Origin: Rossellomorea vietnamensis
Lineage (GTDB): Bacteria; Bacillota; Bacilli; Bacillales; Bacillaceae_B
DNA: 64,000 nt
NCBI RefSeq assembly: GCF_025398035.1
Contig: NZ_CP104558.1
Location: 3,978,001-4,042,000, forward strand
Direction: 5' to 3'
Position numbers and translations under genes: made by a program. This document shows positions 44,943-54,126 of this stretch, piece by piece; position 1 is the stretch's first letter; each line of letters opens with the position of its first letter. The notes under the pieces were generated by a model. That model was given only the letters and a program-made list of their open reading frames with translations, was not told the origin of the DNA and did no database searches.

Positions 44943-45518
44943 ATGAGAAAACTTGTTCTATTTATGCACGCATCGCTTGACGGTTTTGTAGAAGGGCCGA
45001 AGGGGGATATGGACATTGGATGGGTTTCCTACGATGCTGATCTTGAGAAGCACGCGAAAGAAATTCTGAGTACTGCCGACACTGTCATCTGGGGTCGTGG
45101 GACATACCAGATGATGCACAGTTACTGGCCATCTGTCTCTTCAAACCCATCAGCTTCACAACATGAAAGAGATCATGCCGAATGGATCGAAAAGACAGAA
45201 AAAATCGTTTTTTCGAGGACACTGGAAAAAGTCGAATGGAACAATTCCAGACTGGTTAAGTAAGATGTCATGAAAGAGATCAACAACCTCAAACAGCAGC
45301 CTGGTCAGGATATGGTCATACTCGGAAGTCCAAGGTTCGCACATTACCTTATGCAGCTAGATTTAATAGATGAGTATAAAATTACAGTTTCTCCCGTTCT
45401 GATCGGGAGCGGGCTGCCGTTATTCCAAGGTATCAAAAATAAGATCAATCTTAAGCTAATTGAAAACAAGTCATTTGACTCTGGCGCCATAGGGCTCGTT
45501 TACCAGACGATTAAATGA
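44943..45518 (+). pseudogene. RibD-C/dihydrofolate-reductase-like protein, one in-frame stop
   Basis: Together the two parts encode a complete 191-residue DHFR-like protein of the RibD C-terminal type (MRKLVLFMHASLDGFVEGP..., VIWGRGTYQMM, VILGSPRFAHYL, VSPVLIGSGLPLF). A TAA at 45261-45263 interrupts it after NSRLVK; the frame resumes directly with DVMKEINNL without a shift. A single base change explains the stop. A restart at the ATG at 45270 is unlikely, as no ribosome binding site is seen. Probably a recent pseudogene, unless it is a sequencing error. Confidence 0.85.
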
Positions 45519-45784
45519 ACTTGCTGCCCCAAATGAGTTTAAGCAAAGGCATCACAAAGACAGCATACTTTTCAGATTCTCCTTCAACATAACTCAATCA
45601 CATCATTTTTCGAAAAACTAATATTTATTGTTTTGACGTGATCCTTATGGGAGTGCGTCTTTTTGTTTACAGCATTTAAGAATTAATTAAGAACTACATA
45701 AGAAATCATTTAGAATTGCTCCTTACAATGAGTACATGTCAGCCGATGAGGTGACAAAAACGAATTTGAGAAGGAGTTTTTTAT

Positions 45785-46300
45785 ATGTTCAAAAAAGTAG
45801 GTTATTACTCCGTTTTATCCCATCTTTGGATCCAGTGGATCATATTGGGGGGAATCTTGCTTAATACATTTATGGTTTATCCAAATATTTTTCACAACGT
45901 ACCGGAGACGTTGGAATCATCGATGGACTGGATGCAAGTCGCAAGTCCACACACCTACTTTCCGCCATTGGGGTTTGTCAGTATCCTGACGGGTGTCCTG
46001 GCAGGAATCTTTGTGTGGAAAGTGAAACCGGCAAGAAAATGGGTACTCTTCAGCCTGATGGCCATCATATTAGAAGGGGCAGCCTCCATCCTGTTTGAGT
46101 GGCCGCGGAATGAAATCATGTTTATGGAAGGTGCTGACATCCATTCTGTAGAATTTCTAAAACAAACGGTGAAGGAATTCAAAATGGTCCATTGGTTCAG
46201 GGTGATGTGTAATGTCTTTGGTTCATTGTTCATTTTTATAGGATTTATAAAGTTTGATCGTTTTATGACCTCGGAACATCAAGGGGAGAATCGTAAATAA
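45785..46300 (+). CDS. Four-helix membrane protein (DUF1772-like)
   Basis: A 171-residue integral membrane protein with hydrophobic segments at about 14-32, 59-80, 86-104 and 136-155. The helix layout and the extracellular loop with FEWPRNEIMF resemble the DUF1772/anthrone-oxygenase-like superfamily; this is a weak match made by eye. It precedes the sensor kinase operon by 83 nt and might be functionally linked. AGAAGGAG lies before the ATG. Confidence 0.65.
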   Translation: MFKKVGYYSVLSHLWIQWIILGGILLNTFMVYPNIFHNVPETLESSMDWMQVASPHTYFPPLGFVSILTGVLAGIFVWKVKPARKWVLFSLMAIILEGAASILFEWPRNEIMFMEGADIHSVEFLKQTVKEFKMVHWFRVMCNVFGSLFIFIGFIKFDRFMTSEHQGENRK

Positions 46301-46383
46301 TATAAACACGTGCCGGACAGTCCGTTTTGAGAAACGTCCGGGTTGTTCGATCATTGTAAGTCGAAAGAGGAGGTGACAGTGCG

Positions 46384-47493
46384 ATGTCCATAAAGAAAAG
46401 ACTGATCTTATCGAATATCGGGATGATTTTTATCCCGATAATCAGTTTAATCATTGTCGAACTTGGTGTCGGATATGTGTTTTTTTATGTGCTTGGAAAG
46501 AAACCTGAAGGGGAGGATATGCAGGTCTTTCAAACCTTTCGTTTTGGGGCGATGATCGTGATACTCTTCGTCACCAACGGGATCCTGACGTATTTTATTT
46601 CAAGGAGTATCCTTGGACCAATCAAGAGTTTATCCATGGCGGCAAAAAAGATCAGTGAAGGGAATCTCGATTACAGCTGTGCTTCAGAGCAAGAGGATGA
46701 ATTGGGGCAATTGTCCAATACTTTTGAAGAGATGCGGTTGAAACTGAAGGAAGCGTCGGTGGTTCAGCAGCAGTACGAACTGAATCGCCAGGAGCTCATT
46801 GCCAGTATTTCGCATGATATCAAGACGCCACTGACCTCGATCAAAGGATATGTGAGCGGCATTCAGGATGGAGTGGCGGACACGCCTGAGAAGGTGAATC
46901 GTTATATTTCCAAGATTGAAAAAAACGCTCACGATATGGATGCCCTCATCGATGAACTGTTTCTCTATTCCAAACTGGACCTTGAACAAATTCCATTTAC
47001 ATTTGAGAAGATCAAACTGGACGATTATTTTCAAGACTTTATTGAAGAACTCTCGTTAACCCTTGAACATGACCATGGGAAAGCGGTACTGATCCATGAT
47101 CCTCTAAAGTCTTATGCCGTGAGGGCGGACAGGGAAAAATTAAACAGGGTCGTCATGAATATCACACAAAACAGTCTGAAGTATATGGACAAATCAGTGA
47201 AAGTAATACAGGTCATCCTCAGTGAGAACAACAATGAAGTCCAGGTGGAAATCAAAGACAATGGGAGCGGAATCCCCAAAAAGGATCTATCCAATATCTT
47301 TGACAGCTTCTACCGGACAGATGAATCGAGGAATTCAGCCACGGGAGGCACCGGGCTCGGACTGTCGATTGCCAAAAAAATCATCGGAAATCACGGCGGG
47401 AAAATCTGGGCAGAGAGTGAGCCGGGAGTGGGAACGAGCATTTATTTTACATTGAAAAAGGTGAATGAGCGTGAAGAAAATATTGATTATTGA
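46384..47493 (+). CDS. Sensor histidine kinase
   Basis: A 369-residue two-component kinase. Two transmembrane helices (about 9-35 and 54-73) bound a very short external loop (about 38-52), so it probably senses the membrane or a partner. HAMP follows (74-128), then the phosphoacceptor His144 in SISHDIKTPL. The ATPase domain shows QNSLKY (N box), DNGSGIP (G1) and GGTGLGLSIAKK (G2). Its end overlaps the response regulator by 29 nt; GAGGAGG lies before the ATG. Confidence 0.94.
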   Translation: MSIKKRLILSNIGMIFIPIISLIIVELGVGYVFFYVLGKKPEGEDMQVFQTFRFGAMIVILFVTNGILTYFISRSILGPIKSLSMAAKKISEGNLDYSCASEQEDELGQLSNTFEEMRLKLKEASVVQQQYELNRQELIASISHDIKTPLTSIKGYVSGIQDGVADTPEKVNRYISKIEKNAHDMDALIDELFLYSKLDLEQIPFTFEKIKLDDYFQDFIEELSLTLEHDHGKAVLIHDPLKSYAVRADREKLNRVVMNITQNSLKYMDKSVKVIQVILSENNNEVQVEIKDNGSGIPKKDLSNIFDSFYRTDESRNSATGGTGLGLSIAKKIIGNHGGKIWAESEPGVGTSIYFTLKKVNEREENIDY

Positions 47494-48160
47494 AGATGAG
47501 ATGGATATTGCTGAACTGGAAAGGGATTATTTAGAGGTGAACGGATTTGGCAGTGATATCGCTTCGACAGGGGAGGAAGGGCTGAGACTTGCAAGGACAC
47601 ATTCATACAACCTCATCCTGTTGGACTTAATGCTGCCGGGAATCGACGGGTTTGCATTATGCAAAAAGCTCCGGGAATTCTTAGATATTCCGATTCTTAT
47701 GGTGACCGCCCGAAAAGAAGACATTGATAAAATCAGGGGATTCGACCGCGGAGCAGATGATTATATCGTGAAGCCCTTCACACCGAGTGAACTTATTGCC
47801 CGGGTAAAGGCGCATATGTCAAGATACGACCGATTAATCAGTCGGGAAGCCCCGAAAGATGAAATCGAAATCAAGAACCTCAGGGTGGACCTCGATTCCC
47901 GGAGAGTATACGTGGACAATGAAGAAAAACCATTAACCGCAAAAGAATTCGATTTATTGGTGTTCCTGGCCACCCATCCTGACAGGGTCTTCACAAAGGA
48001 ACATCTATTCGAAAGACTCTGGGGATATGATTCTTTCGGGGACATCACGACGGTCACCGTCCATATTAGAAAAATCAGGGAGAAAATTGAAGAGGACCCC
48101 TCAGATCCTGTATTCATTGAAACCATTTGGGGCGTAGGCTATCGATTCAAGAAGCAATAG
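47465..48160 (+). CDS. OmpR-family response regulator
   Basis: A 231-residue regulator. The receiver domain (about 5-118) has the acidic pair ED at 10-11, phospho-acceptor Asp54 in LILLDLMLPG and the conserved Lys in VKPF. The C-terminal winged helix (about 130-228) has the OmpR signature (FDLLVFLATHPDRVFTKEHL, TVTVHIRKIREKI). It is co-transcribed with the kinase upstream. Target genes are unknown; the membrane protein upstream and the kinase downstream are candidates. Confidence 0.95.
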   Translation: MSVKKILIIEDEMDIAELERDYLEVNGFGSDIASTGEEGLRLARTHSYNLILLDLMLPGIDGFALCKKLREFLDIPILMVTARKEDIDKIRGFDRGADDYIVKPFTPSELIARVKAHMSRYDRLISREAPKDEIEIKNLRVDLDSRRVYVDNEEKPLTAKEFDLLVFLATHPDRVFTKEHLFERLWGYDSFGDITTVTVHIRKIREKIEEDPSDPVFIETIWGVGYRFKKQ

Positions 48161-48178
48161 GGAAGGGGGGCCTTACAA

Positions 48179-49081
48179 GTGGAAGCTACCAAGAAGTATA
48201 TGAAAGAGATAATCCGTCGTTTCCCTGACATCCATATGGAATCGGTTCAAGTACTTGGCGAAGGGAGGATGAGTATCGTCCTTGAAGTCAATGATCGGTG
48301 GGCATTCCGTTTTGCAAAGAACGAAGGGGGATCAATGGATCTTGAGAAGGAAATCAGCATCTTGCCTGCCATTCAGCCTAAGCTATCATTGTCCATCCCA
48401 TTTTTTGAGTTTGTAGGCAGGCAGGAAAATGGGCTTTATTTTGTAGGGTATAGGAAGCTGCCTGGTGTGCTCCTTGAAGAAGATTCCATTTCGAGACTCA
48501 GTCGGATTCAAGTCAGGAATCTGATCGGATCACTTTCTAAATTTATGAAAAGTCTGCAAGCGATTTCGGTTGAATCGGTGGCATACCGGGCTTTACCTGC
48601 CGTAAACCTTGAAACCAAGTACTTACAGCTGTTTAAAGAAGCAAAAGAGAAAGTGTTCCCCTTTACTGACGTCAAAACAAGAGACTACATCTCTGGCCGG
48701 TTTAACTCGTTTTTACAACATCCTGATTATCATACATATACACCCACATTGATTCATGGGGATCTTTCCCCCAATCATTTCCTTATTGATACCGAAACAG
48801 GTGAACTGACAGGGATCATCGACTTCGGAGATATGTGCCTATGTGACCCCGACTATGAATTACTATATATCCTTGAGGATTGTGGAAAGGAATTTACAAG
48901 AGATTTATTACGTTCGCTGGGATATTCAAACGTAGAAGAGAGGATTGAAAAAATCTCTTACTTTGTTACATTCGATCAGATTCAGTATATGATTGATGGG
49001 ATTATCAGGGGAAATGAAGAGTGGGTGGAGGAAGGATTGCTGGAGCTTGGGAAAGAGTTGGGAGGGTGTATGGGGAAATAG
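48179..49081 (+). CDS. Aminoglycoside phosphotransferase-like kinase
   Basis: A 300-residue APH/ChoK-fold kinase. The catalytic loop is LIHGDLSPNHFLI (His193, Asp195, Asn199) and the metal-binding loop is IIDFGDMC (Asp215); the N-lobe has LGEGRMSIVLEV. Family members phosphorylate aminoglycosides, choline or other small molecules; the substrate here is unknown. The start is GTG with GGAAGGGGGG upstream. It lies 18 nt after the response regulator and probably belongs to that operon. Confidence 0.87.
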   Translation: MEATKKYMKEIIRRFPDIHMESVQVLGEGRMSIVLEVNDRWAFRFAKNEGGSMDLEKEISILPAIQPKLSLSIPFFEFVGRQENGLYFVGYRKLPGVLLEEDSISRLSRIQVRNLIGSLSKFMKSLQAISVESVAYRALPAVNLETKYLQLFKEAKEKVFPFTDVKTRDYISGRFNSFLQHPDYHTYTPTLIHGDLSPNHFLIDTETGELTGIIDFGDMCLCDPDYELLYILEDCGKEFTRDLLRSLGYSNVEERIEKISYFVTFDQIQYMIDGIIRGNEEWVEEGLLELGKELGGCMGK

Positions 49082-49135
49082 GCAATTGAGAGGATTCCGG
49101 CAGCCGCGGGGACAGGTGCCTTGGCGCTTACTTAC

Positions 49136-49292
49136 CAGGTCTGACAAATACACGGAAAAATTCCGCTTATGTCGTCTTTGCTAATAGAAAAGACCTGAAA
49201 TAGAAGAAAAAATTCCGCTTAATTTCCCCAAATACAACGTTCATTTTGAATGTAAGCGGAAAATCTCCGCTTATTTTTTTTTGAGAAACGGC
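49136..49292. repeat. AATTCCGCTTA-box repeat, copy 3 (complete)
   Basis: Three boxes: CGGAAAAATTCCGCTTA (49153-49169), GAAAAAATTCCGCTTAA (about 49206-49222) and the hairpin TAAGCGGAAAATCTCCGCTTA (49253-49273), then TGAGAAACGGCTT. It fills most of the 339-bp gap 49082-49420, in which no gene is seen. Confidence 0.88.
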
Positions 49293-49420
49293 TTATCCCT
49301 TTGCCATAATCAGTTTGAAGTTTGTATGATCACGTCTTTACAAAACCATAACTTTCTATTAAAAACGGGTCAAAACTACTGTGCTACCTTGAAGATGACA
49401 AAAGCACAGGGAGGTTTTCC

Positions 49421-51001
49421 ATGTCTTTGAGTAAATGGATGTTGGCAGCAATCGCAACGGGGGTGTTTTTCATCGGATCATCATTTGCGTCATCTTCCAC
49501 CGACCCTGGAGAGTATATTTCCGTGCAGCTTCTGGGAGTCAATGATTTTCATGGCCAGCTGGAAACGGTTCGAACCAGGAATGGAAAGCAGGTAGGCGGT
49601 GCTGAATACTTGGCGGCCTATTTAAAAAAGCACCGGCAGGAAAACGAAAATACCCTGTTGGTCCATTCTGGTGACATGGTTGGTGCAAGCTCACCTGTGT
49701 CATCTCTTATGCAGGATGAACCTGCCGTCGAATGGATGAACGAGGTCGGATTTGATATCGGGACGTTAGGGAATCATGAGTTCGATGAAGGAACGGAGGA
49801 GATGTTCAGACTCCTTGATGGCGGCAAACATGAGAAAACGGGTACCTTTGAAGGGGCGGCTTTTCCATACACAGCTGCCAATGTTATCGATAAAAAGACA
49901 GGGAAAACCATTTTACCACCATATTTAATCAAAGAAGTCGATGGGGTGCCCATCGGGTTTATCGGGGTAGTCACGACAGAAACGAAAGATATCGTCCTGC
50001 CAAGCGGGATTGAGGAAGTTGAATTCACGGATGAAGTCACTGCCATTAATCAAAGCGTAAAAGAATTGAAGGCAAAAGGAGTTCGGTCCATCGTCGTTCT
50101 CGGGCATGTTTCCGCTTCTTCAAATGAGGACGGAACAAATCCTGCTCAAGACGCCGCTGAATTTGCCCCCCGCATCGATGATGAAGTAGATATCATCTTC
50201 GGCGGCCATAGTCACGGCTTTGCCAATACATCAGTTGATGGGAAATTGATTGTTCAATCATACTCATATGGAACTGCCTTTTCAGATGTAGATCTCCTGA
50301 TCGACCGGGAGACGAAGGACATCGTCAATAAGCAGGCAGCCATCCTATCCACCTATCACGATGGAATACTGCCTGACAAAAAAATCAAACAGATGGTCGA
50401 TTCTTACTCCGCAGACAAGCAGATGATGCTGGACCAGAAAATGGGTCAGGCCGAAGCCCCCATCACGAAAGAAAAAACCGCCAGCGGGGAGCGGCCGATT
50501 GGAAATCTTATCGCAGATTCACATCGGGAGAACATGCACACCGACATCGCATTCATGAATCCGGGTGGAATCCGGGCGAACCTGGATGAGGGGGAACTTA
50601 CTTGGGGAGACCTGTACACCATGCTCCCCTTCGGCACCAACCTGGTCAAACTATCATTGACCGGCGCCGAGATTAAAGAGGCACTGGAACAGCAGTGGAC
50701 AGGCAATTTTCAAACCATCATGCAGACATCGGGGCTCGACTACACGTACGACAAAGACGCACCACCTGGCCATAAAGTAGTAGCGATGACTGATAGAGAT
50801 GGAAACGCCATTCAGCCGGACCAGACATATACCGTAGCCCTCACAAATTATCTTGCAACCGGTGGAGACGGATTCACTGCCTTTAAAAAAGGCAATGATT
50901 CTGTGGAAGGCCCGCCGACATTGGACTCATTCATTACCTATATCATTGAATCAGGCGGAAGCGTAGCACCACCTGAGACAGGTCGGATCAAGGTACAGTA
51001 A
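49421..51001 (+). CDS. Secreted 5'-nucleotidase / 2',3'-cyclic phosphodiesterase family
   Basis: A 526-residue exported metallophosphatase. A signal peptide spans about 1-24. The metallophosphoesterase core has LGVNDFHGQLE (Asp, His), HSGDMVGAS, GTLGNHEFDEG, VVLGHVS and IFGGHSHGF. The C-terminal 5'-nucleotidase domain has GNLIADSHREN, MNPGGIRANL and TNYLATGGDGF for substrate binding. No LPXTG anchor is visible, so it is probably released or loosely wall-bound. It should yield nucleosides and phosphate outside the cell. A strong terminator follows. Confidence 0.93.
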   Translation: MSLSKWMLAAIATGVFFIGSSFASSSTDPGEYISVQLLGVNDFHGQLETVRTRNGKQVGGAEYLAAYLKKHRQENENTLLVHSGDMVGASSPVSSLMQDEPAVEWMNEVGFDIGTLGNHEFDEGTEEMFRLLDGGKHEKTGTFEGAAFPYTAANVIDKKTGKTILPPYLIKEVDGVPIGFIGVVTTETKDIVLPSGIEEVEFTDEVTAINQSVKELKAKGVRSIVVLGHVSASSNEDGTNPAQDAAEFAPRIDDEVDIIFGGHSHGFANTSVDGKLIVQSYSYGTAFSDVDLLIDRETKDIVNKQAAILSTYHDGILPDKKIKQMVDSYSADKQMMLDQKMGQAEAPITKEKTASGERPIGNLIADSHRENMHTDIAFMNPGGIRANLDEGELTWGDLYTMLPFGTNLVKLSLTGAEIKEALEQQWTGNFQTIMQTSGLDYTYDKDAPPGHKVVAMTDRDGNAIQPDQTYTVALTNYLATGGDGFTAFKKGNDSVEGPPTLDSFITYIIESGGSVAPPETGRIKVQ

Positions 51002-51005
51002 AAAT

Positions 51006-51048
51006 AAAACAGTAGAGCGGGGCAGATCCCGCTCTACTGTTTTATTTT
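51006..51048 (+). terminator. Terminator of the 5'-nucleotidase gene
   Basis: AAAACAGTAGAGCGGG / CCCGCTCTACTGTTTT stem followed by ATTTT. Confidence 0.95.
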
Positions 51049-51072
51049 CATTTATTTAATGGAAGAGGAGTA

Positions 51073-51141
51073 TTGCTCAAATCTATAATATTTGAAATAA
51101 TTGGAATTATCTTGTTTTTAATATTAGTTACCAAGTATTGA
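51073..51141 (+). CDS. Possible 22-residue hydrophobic peptide
   Basis: TTG start with GAGGAG 2-7 nt upstream, encoding MLKSIIFEIIGIILFLILVT followed by KY. It is nearly all hydrophobic, like single-span micropeptides. A degenerate piece resembling the hairpin repeats follows at about 51142-51180. Short length makes chance likely. Confidence 0.25.
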   Translation: MLKSIIFEIIGIILFLILVTKY

Positions 51142-51237
51142 AGCAGCAGGAGTACAGTAGCTGAGGATCAGGAAGCAGACTAGTTAAATAACAAGAGTCC
51201 CTAAAATGGATTTTAAAAAAGTAGGCGGTGTACATTT

Positions 51238-51729
51238 ATGAGTAATCATCCTGTTGTGAAACCATATTCTATTATATATCAAACTCAAGTCGTAGATTTA
51301 ATTCTACATATCCAGCAACAAGAATATAACATTCCGATAACCAAGAAGGATCAACCCGATTTGTTTAACATAGAAGATGTTTATCAGATGGGTAAGGGCA
51401 ACTTTTGGGTAGCAGTTTATAACGATCATATCGTTGGTACAATCAGTCTATTAGATATAGGAAATAATCAAGTGGCATTAAGGAAGATGTTTGTACATAA
51501 AGAATTTCGAGGAAAACAATATAAAACGGCCAGTCTGTTATTAAATAATGCAATTAACTGGGCAAAAGAGCATTCAATAAAAGCCGTGTATCTTGGAACC
51601 ACACCGCAATTTCTAGCCGCCCACCGATTTTACGAGAAAAATGGATTTACAAGTATAGCTATTGAAGAATTGCCTGAGAATTTCCCAGTATTAGAGGTCG
51701 ATAAAAAGTTCTATTATTATTCGGTTTAA
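51238..51729 (+). CDS. GNAT-family N-acetyltransferase
   Basis: A 163-residue acetyl-CoA-dependent transferase. The strands and pyrophosphate loop typical of GNAT are seen: FWVAVYNDHIVGTISLLDI, LRKMFVHKEFRGKQYKTASLLL, and YLGTTPQFLAAHRFYEKNGF. The substrate is unknown. The hairpin repeat J begins 1 nt after the stop, so this is an ORF-plus-repeat unit. Confidence 0.9.
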   Translation: MSNHPVVKPYSIIYQTQVVDLILHIQQQEYNIPITKKDQPDLFNIEDVYQMGKGNFWVAVYNDHIVGTISLLDIGNNQVALRKMFVHKEFRGKQYKTASLLLNNAINWAKEHSIKAVYLGTTPQFLAAHRFYEKNGFTSIAIEELPENFPVLEVDKKFYYYSV

Positions 51730-51730
51730 T

Positions 51731-51802
51731 AGACTTCAACAATAGGTGGGGACAATAACTGATCCAGCTATCTTGAATTATCAGGCAGATTAAAGAAAGA
51801 AT
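51731..51802 (+). repeat. Cassette-associated hairpin repeat, copy J
   Basis: GACTTCAACAATAGGTGGGG, ACAATAACTGATCCAGCTA, then TTGAATTATCAGGCAGATTA. A shortened relative of copies E-I, directly 3' of the GNAT gene and before the NUDIX gene. Confidence 0.65.
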
Positions 51803-51820
51803 AGAATTGAGGTGAAATAA

Positions 51821-52282
51821 ATGTCTCAAGATGGAATTGTCTTAGTAGCAAGTGTATCAATCTTACGTCATGGTAAAGTCTTGATGATAAAAGAAAACAA
51901 ACCCAATGCCGTCCATAAGTGGAACTTTCCGAGTGGGCATATAGAGTATGGTGAGGATATTCTTTATTCAGCTAAAAGGGAAGTGAAAGAGGAAACGGGT
52001 TTAGATGTAAAGCTGATTGGCACGACCGGAGTATACAATTTCACCAGTAATACGAACGATCAAGTCATTCTATTTCATTTTATTGGTGAGATTACTGGAG
52101 GTACATTACATCTTGAAGAAGATGAAATTACTGACAGCAGGTGGATAAAAACGAATGACCTTTTAGCATTAGAAAAAGAGGATTTGCGAGAACCGCATGT
52201 ATTAAAACAAATCATTCATAACTTAGTAGAAGAAAATATCTATTCCATTAGCGTCATGAATGAGCAACTTTTTAAGGGCTAA
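51821..52282 (+). CDS. NUDIX hydrolase
   Basis: A 153-residue pyrophosphohydrolase. The Nudix box is complete (GHIEYGEDILYSAKREVKEE, then TGL; GX5EX7REUXEEXGU pattern), followed by HFIGEITGG. It cleaves nucleoside diphosphates linked to another group; the specific substrate is not evident. AATTGAGGTG lies before the ATG. Confidence 0.92.
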   Translation: MSQDGIVLVASVSILRHGKVLMIKENKPNAVHKWNFPSGHIEYGEDILYSAKREVKEETGLDVKLIGTTGVYNFTSNTNDQVILFHFIGEITGGTLHLEEDEITDSRWIKTNDLLALEKEDLREPHVLKQIIHNLVEENIYSISVMNEQLFKG

Positions 52283-52319
52283 TATAAATTTACATAATAT
52301 TTTAAAAGGAGATGTTTCT

Positions 52320-52526
52320 TTGTTCCTATTCACATCAGCGCAATCAACAACAACCGTAAATACCGGTGATATTATTTTTCAGTTGGTGTCTTTAGTATTT
52401 CTTTTGGCCATTCCAGTGGGCATCATTCTATTTGTCGTTATTCTGAGGAGAAGAAATAGCAGGCTAAAACGGGTCGAAGAAAAATTAGATAAGCTTTTAG
52501 CAGATAAGGATAATAGTAAAGTATAA
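52320..52526 (+). CDS. Small single-span membrane protein (DUF4083-like)
   Basis: A 68-residue protein: short N-terminus, one hydrophobic helix (about 18-42, IIFQLVSLVFLLAIPVGIIL), then a basic coiled tail (RRRNSRLKRVEEKLDKLLAD). It resembles the small Bacillus DUF4083 group. The TTG at 52320 is chosen because AAAAGGAG lies 9 nt upstream; longer in-frame readings begin inside the NUDIX gene. Confidence 0.7.
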   Translation: MFLFTSAQSTTTVNTGDIIFQLVSLVFLLAIPVGIILFVVILRRRNSRLKRVEEKLDKLLADKDNSKV

Positions 52527-52650
52527 CTTTTGATAGGTTTATCAATGGGTTATCTCCCTCCTTTCATATTACTTTTTGAAAATTCTATAATTTGATATGA
52601 TGGACTTTGTAATCAGGAAAATTAAGTATACAGAGGGAGTGCTTAAACAT

Positions 52651-53457
52651 ATGGAATACATTACGCTTAATAATGGGCTGAAGATGCCAATTGTAGGGAC
52701 AGGTACAAATACGTATGGGAAAGAAAACAATGACTATAACGCAGCGTTAACAAATGAAATTCCAGAACTCCTATCAGCACTTGAGTTGGGGTACCGTTCA
52801 ATCGATGCAGCCATCATGTATCGAAACGAAGAACTTGTCGGAAGAGTGTTAGCAGAGAGCACAGTGCCTCGGGAAGAGTTATTTATTACGACAAAGGTTC
52901 CAGCCAATGAAGAATATATTTCTTCGAAGGAAGCTACCCGAGCAGCCATCGAAAACAGTTTAAAAAACTTTCAAACAGACTATCTGGATCTGCTTCTTAT
53001 TCACTTTCCTATCGAAGACAAAGGACAACTTCAAAACACGTGGGAAGTCTTTGAAGAATACTACGAAGCGGGCAAACTAAGAGCAATCGGCGTTTCAAAC
53101 TTTAAAAAAGAGCATCTGGAAGAATTGAATGAATTCGCTAAAGTGAAGCCAGCCGTTAATCAAATTCAAATTAACCTAAAAGAACCTAACAAAGATCTCC
53201 TTGAAGTTTTAAAAGAAGAGGGCATTACACCCGTTGCATGGGGACCTATGAAAGCCGAAGCCCATCAACAAGAGGCTTTGGATGAAATTGGTGAATCCTA
53301 TAAAAAATCAGGCGCACAAGTTTTACTAAAATACCAAATCCAACGTGGTGTGATTGTTATTCCTAAATCTCACAACCCTGAAAATCAAGCATCTAATCTA
53401 GATCTTTTTGATTTCGAATTGTCTGCAGAAGATATGAAAAGAATTGAAAACTTATAA
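52651..53457 (+). CDS. Aldo/keto reductase
   Basis: A 268-residue NADPH-dependent oxidoreductase. Catalytic tetrad residues appear in DAAIMYRNEELVG (Asp, Tyr), TTKVPANEEY (Lys) and LLLIHFPIE (His). IGVSNFKKEHL and VIPKSHNPENQ mark the cofactor site. The substrate is unknown. The ATG at 52651 gives the family N-terminus; GGGAG lies 11 nt upstream. A hairpin follows at about 53473-53507. Confidence 0.92.
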   Translation: MEYITLNNGLKMPIVGTGTNTYGKENNDYNAALTNEIPELLSALELGYRSIDAAIMYRNEELVGRVLAESTVPREELFITTKVPANEEYISSKEATRAAIENSLKNFQTDYLDLLLIHFPIEDKGQLQNTWEVFEEYYEAGKLRAIGVSNFKKEHLEELNEFAKVKPAVNQIQINLKEPNKDLLEVLKEEGITPVAWGPMKAEAHQQEALDEIGESYKKSGAQVLLKYQIQRGVIVIPKSHNPENQASNLDLFDFELSAEDMKRIENL

Positions 53458-53472
53458 TTCCTTTGTCCTTGA

Positions 53473-53512
53473 TCCTAGTGATATTGATAGTATCGCTAGG
53501 ATTTTGATTTAT
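53473..53512 (+). terminator. Terminator of the aldo/keto reductase gene
   Basis: ATCCTAGTGATA / TATCGCTAGGAT arms followed by TTTGATTT. Confidence 0.8.
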
Positions 53513-53634
53513 TAAAAGCCAAGTGATTGGCTCTATTGATAAATAGCTTCATTGTTTTTACAGTCATAGTTAAGTTTACAAAGAAATTTAAGAATGGGTA
53601 GAATTTTGGCGTTGCGTAAAATGGGGGTAACAAG

Positions 53635-54126
53635 GTGGACATTAATCAAATCATCATAAATAACTTAGTAACAAAATTTGTACAAATAAAAAGTAGAATG
53701 TTGTCTGTCATAAATCAACTTTCTAATGATGATATTAATTGGAGACCCAATGAAGAAAGTAATAGTATTTCTAATTTGGTCATACATATTGCAGGGAATA
53801 TACATCAAAGAATTGAGGTGGGTATCTGTGGTCTTCAAGATAATAGAGATAGGGATGAGGAGTTTAATATCAACAAAATAGTAAGTAAAGAAGAAGTAAT
53901 TGATATGATAGAGAGTCATTTTGAAATTTTAGATAAAACGATTAAAGATCTTGATTTTAACGAATATTTAAGACCACAAAAGGTACGGAATAATGAAGTA
54001 ACCGTATTGGATGTCCTTTTACAATGTGCCTCTCATTTTTCGGAACATCTGGGCCAAATCTTGTACATAGGAAAAATGAGACTTAATAATGAGTATATTT
54101 CAACTTCAATTCCCAGGAAAAAATAA
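53635..54126 (+). CDS. DinB-like protein (DUF1572 type)
   Basis: A 163-residue helical-bundle protein. It shows INWRPNEESNSISNLVIHIAGNIHQRIE-type features with a conserved His in the second helix, and ASHFSEHLGQILYIGK with a His pair near the C-terminus, the metal-binding pattern of DinB relatives. The start is GTG. Its stop abuts the ASCH gene (TAAATG), implying co-translation. The function is unknown. Confidence 0.82.
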   Translation: MDINQIIINNLVTKFVQIKSRMLSVINQLSNDDINWRPNEESNSISNLVIHIAGNIHQRIEVGICGLQDNRDRDEEFNINKIVSKEEVIDMIESHFEILDKTIKDLDFNEYLRPQKVRNNEVTVLDVLLQCASHFSEHLGQILYIGKMRLNNEYISTSIPRKK

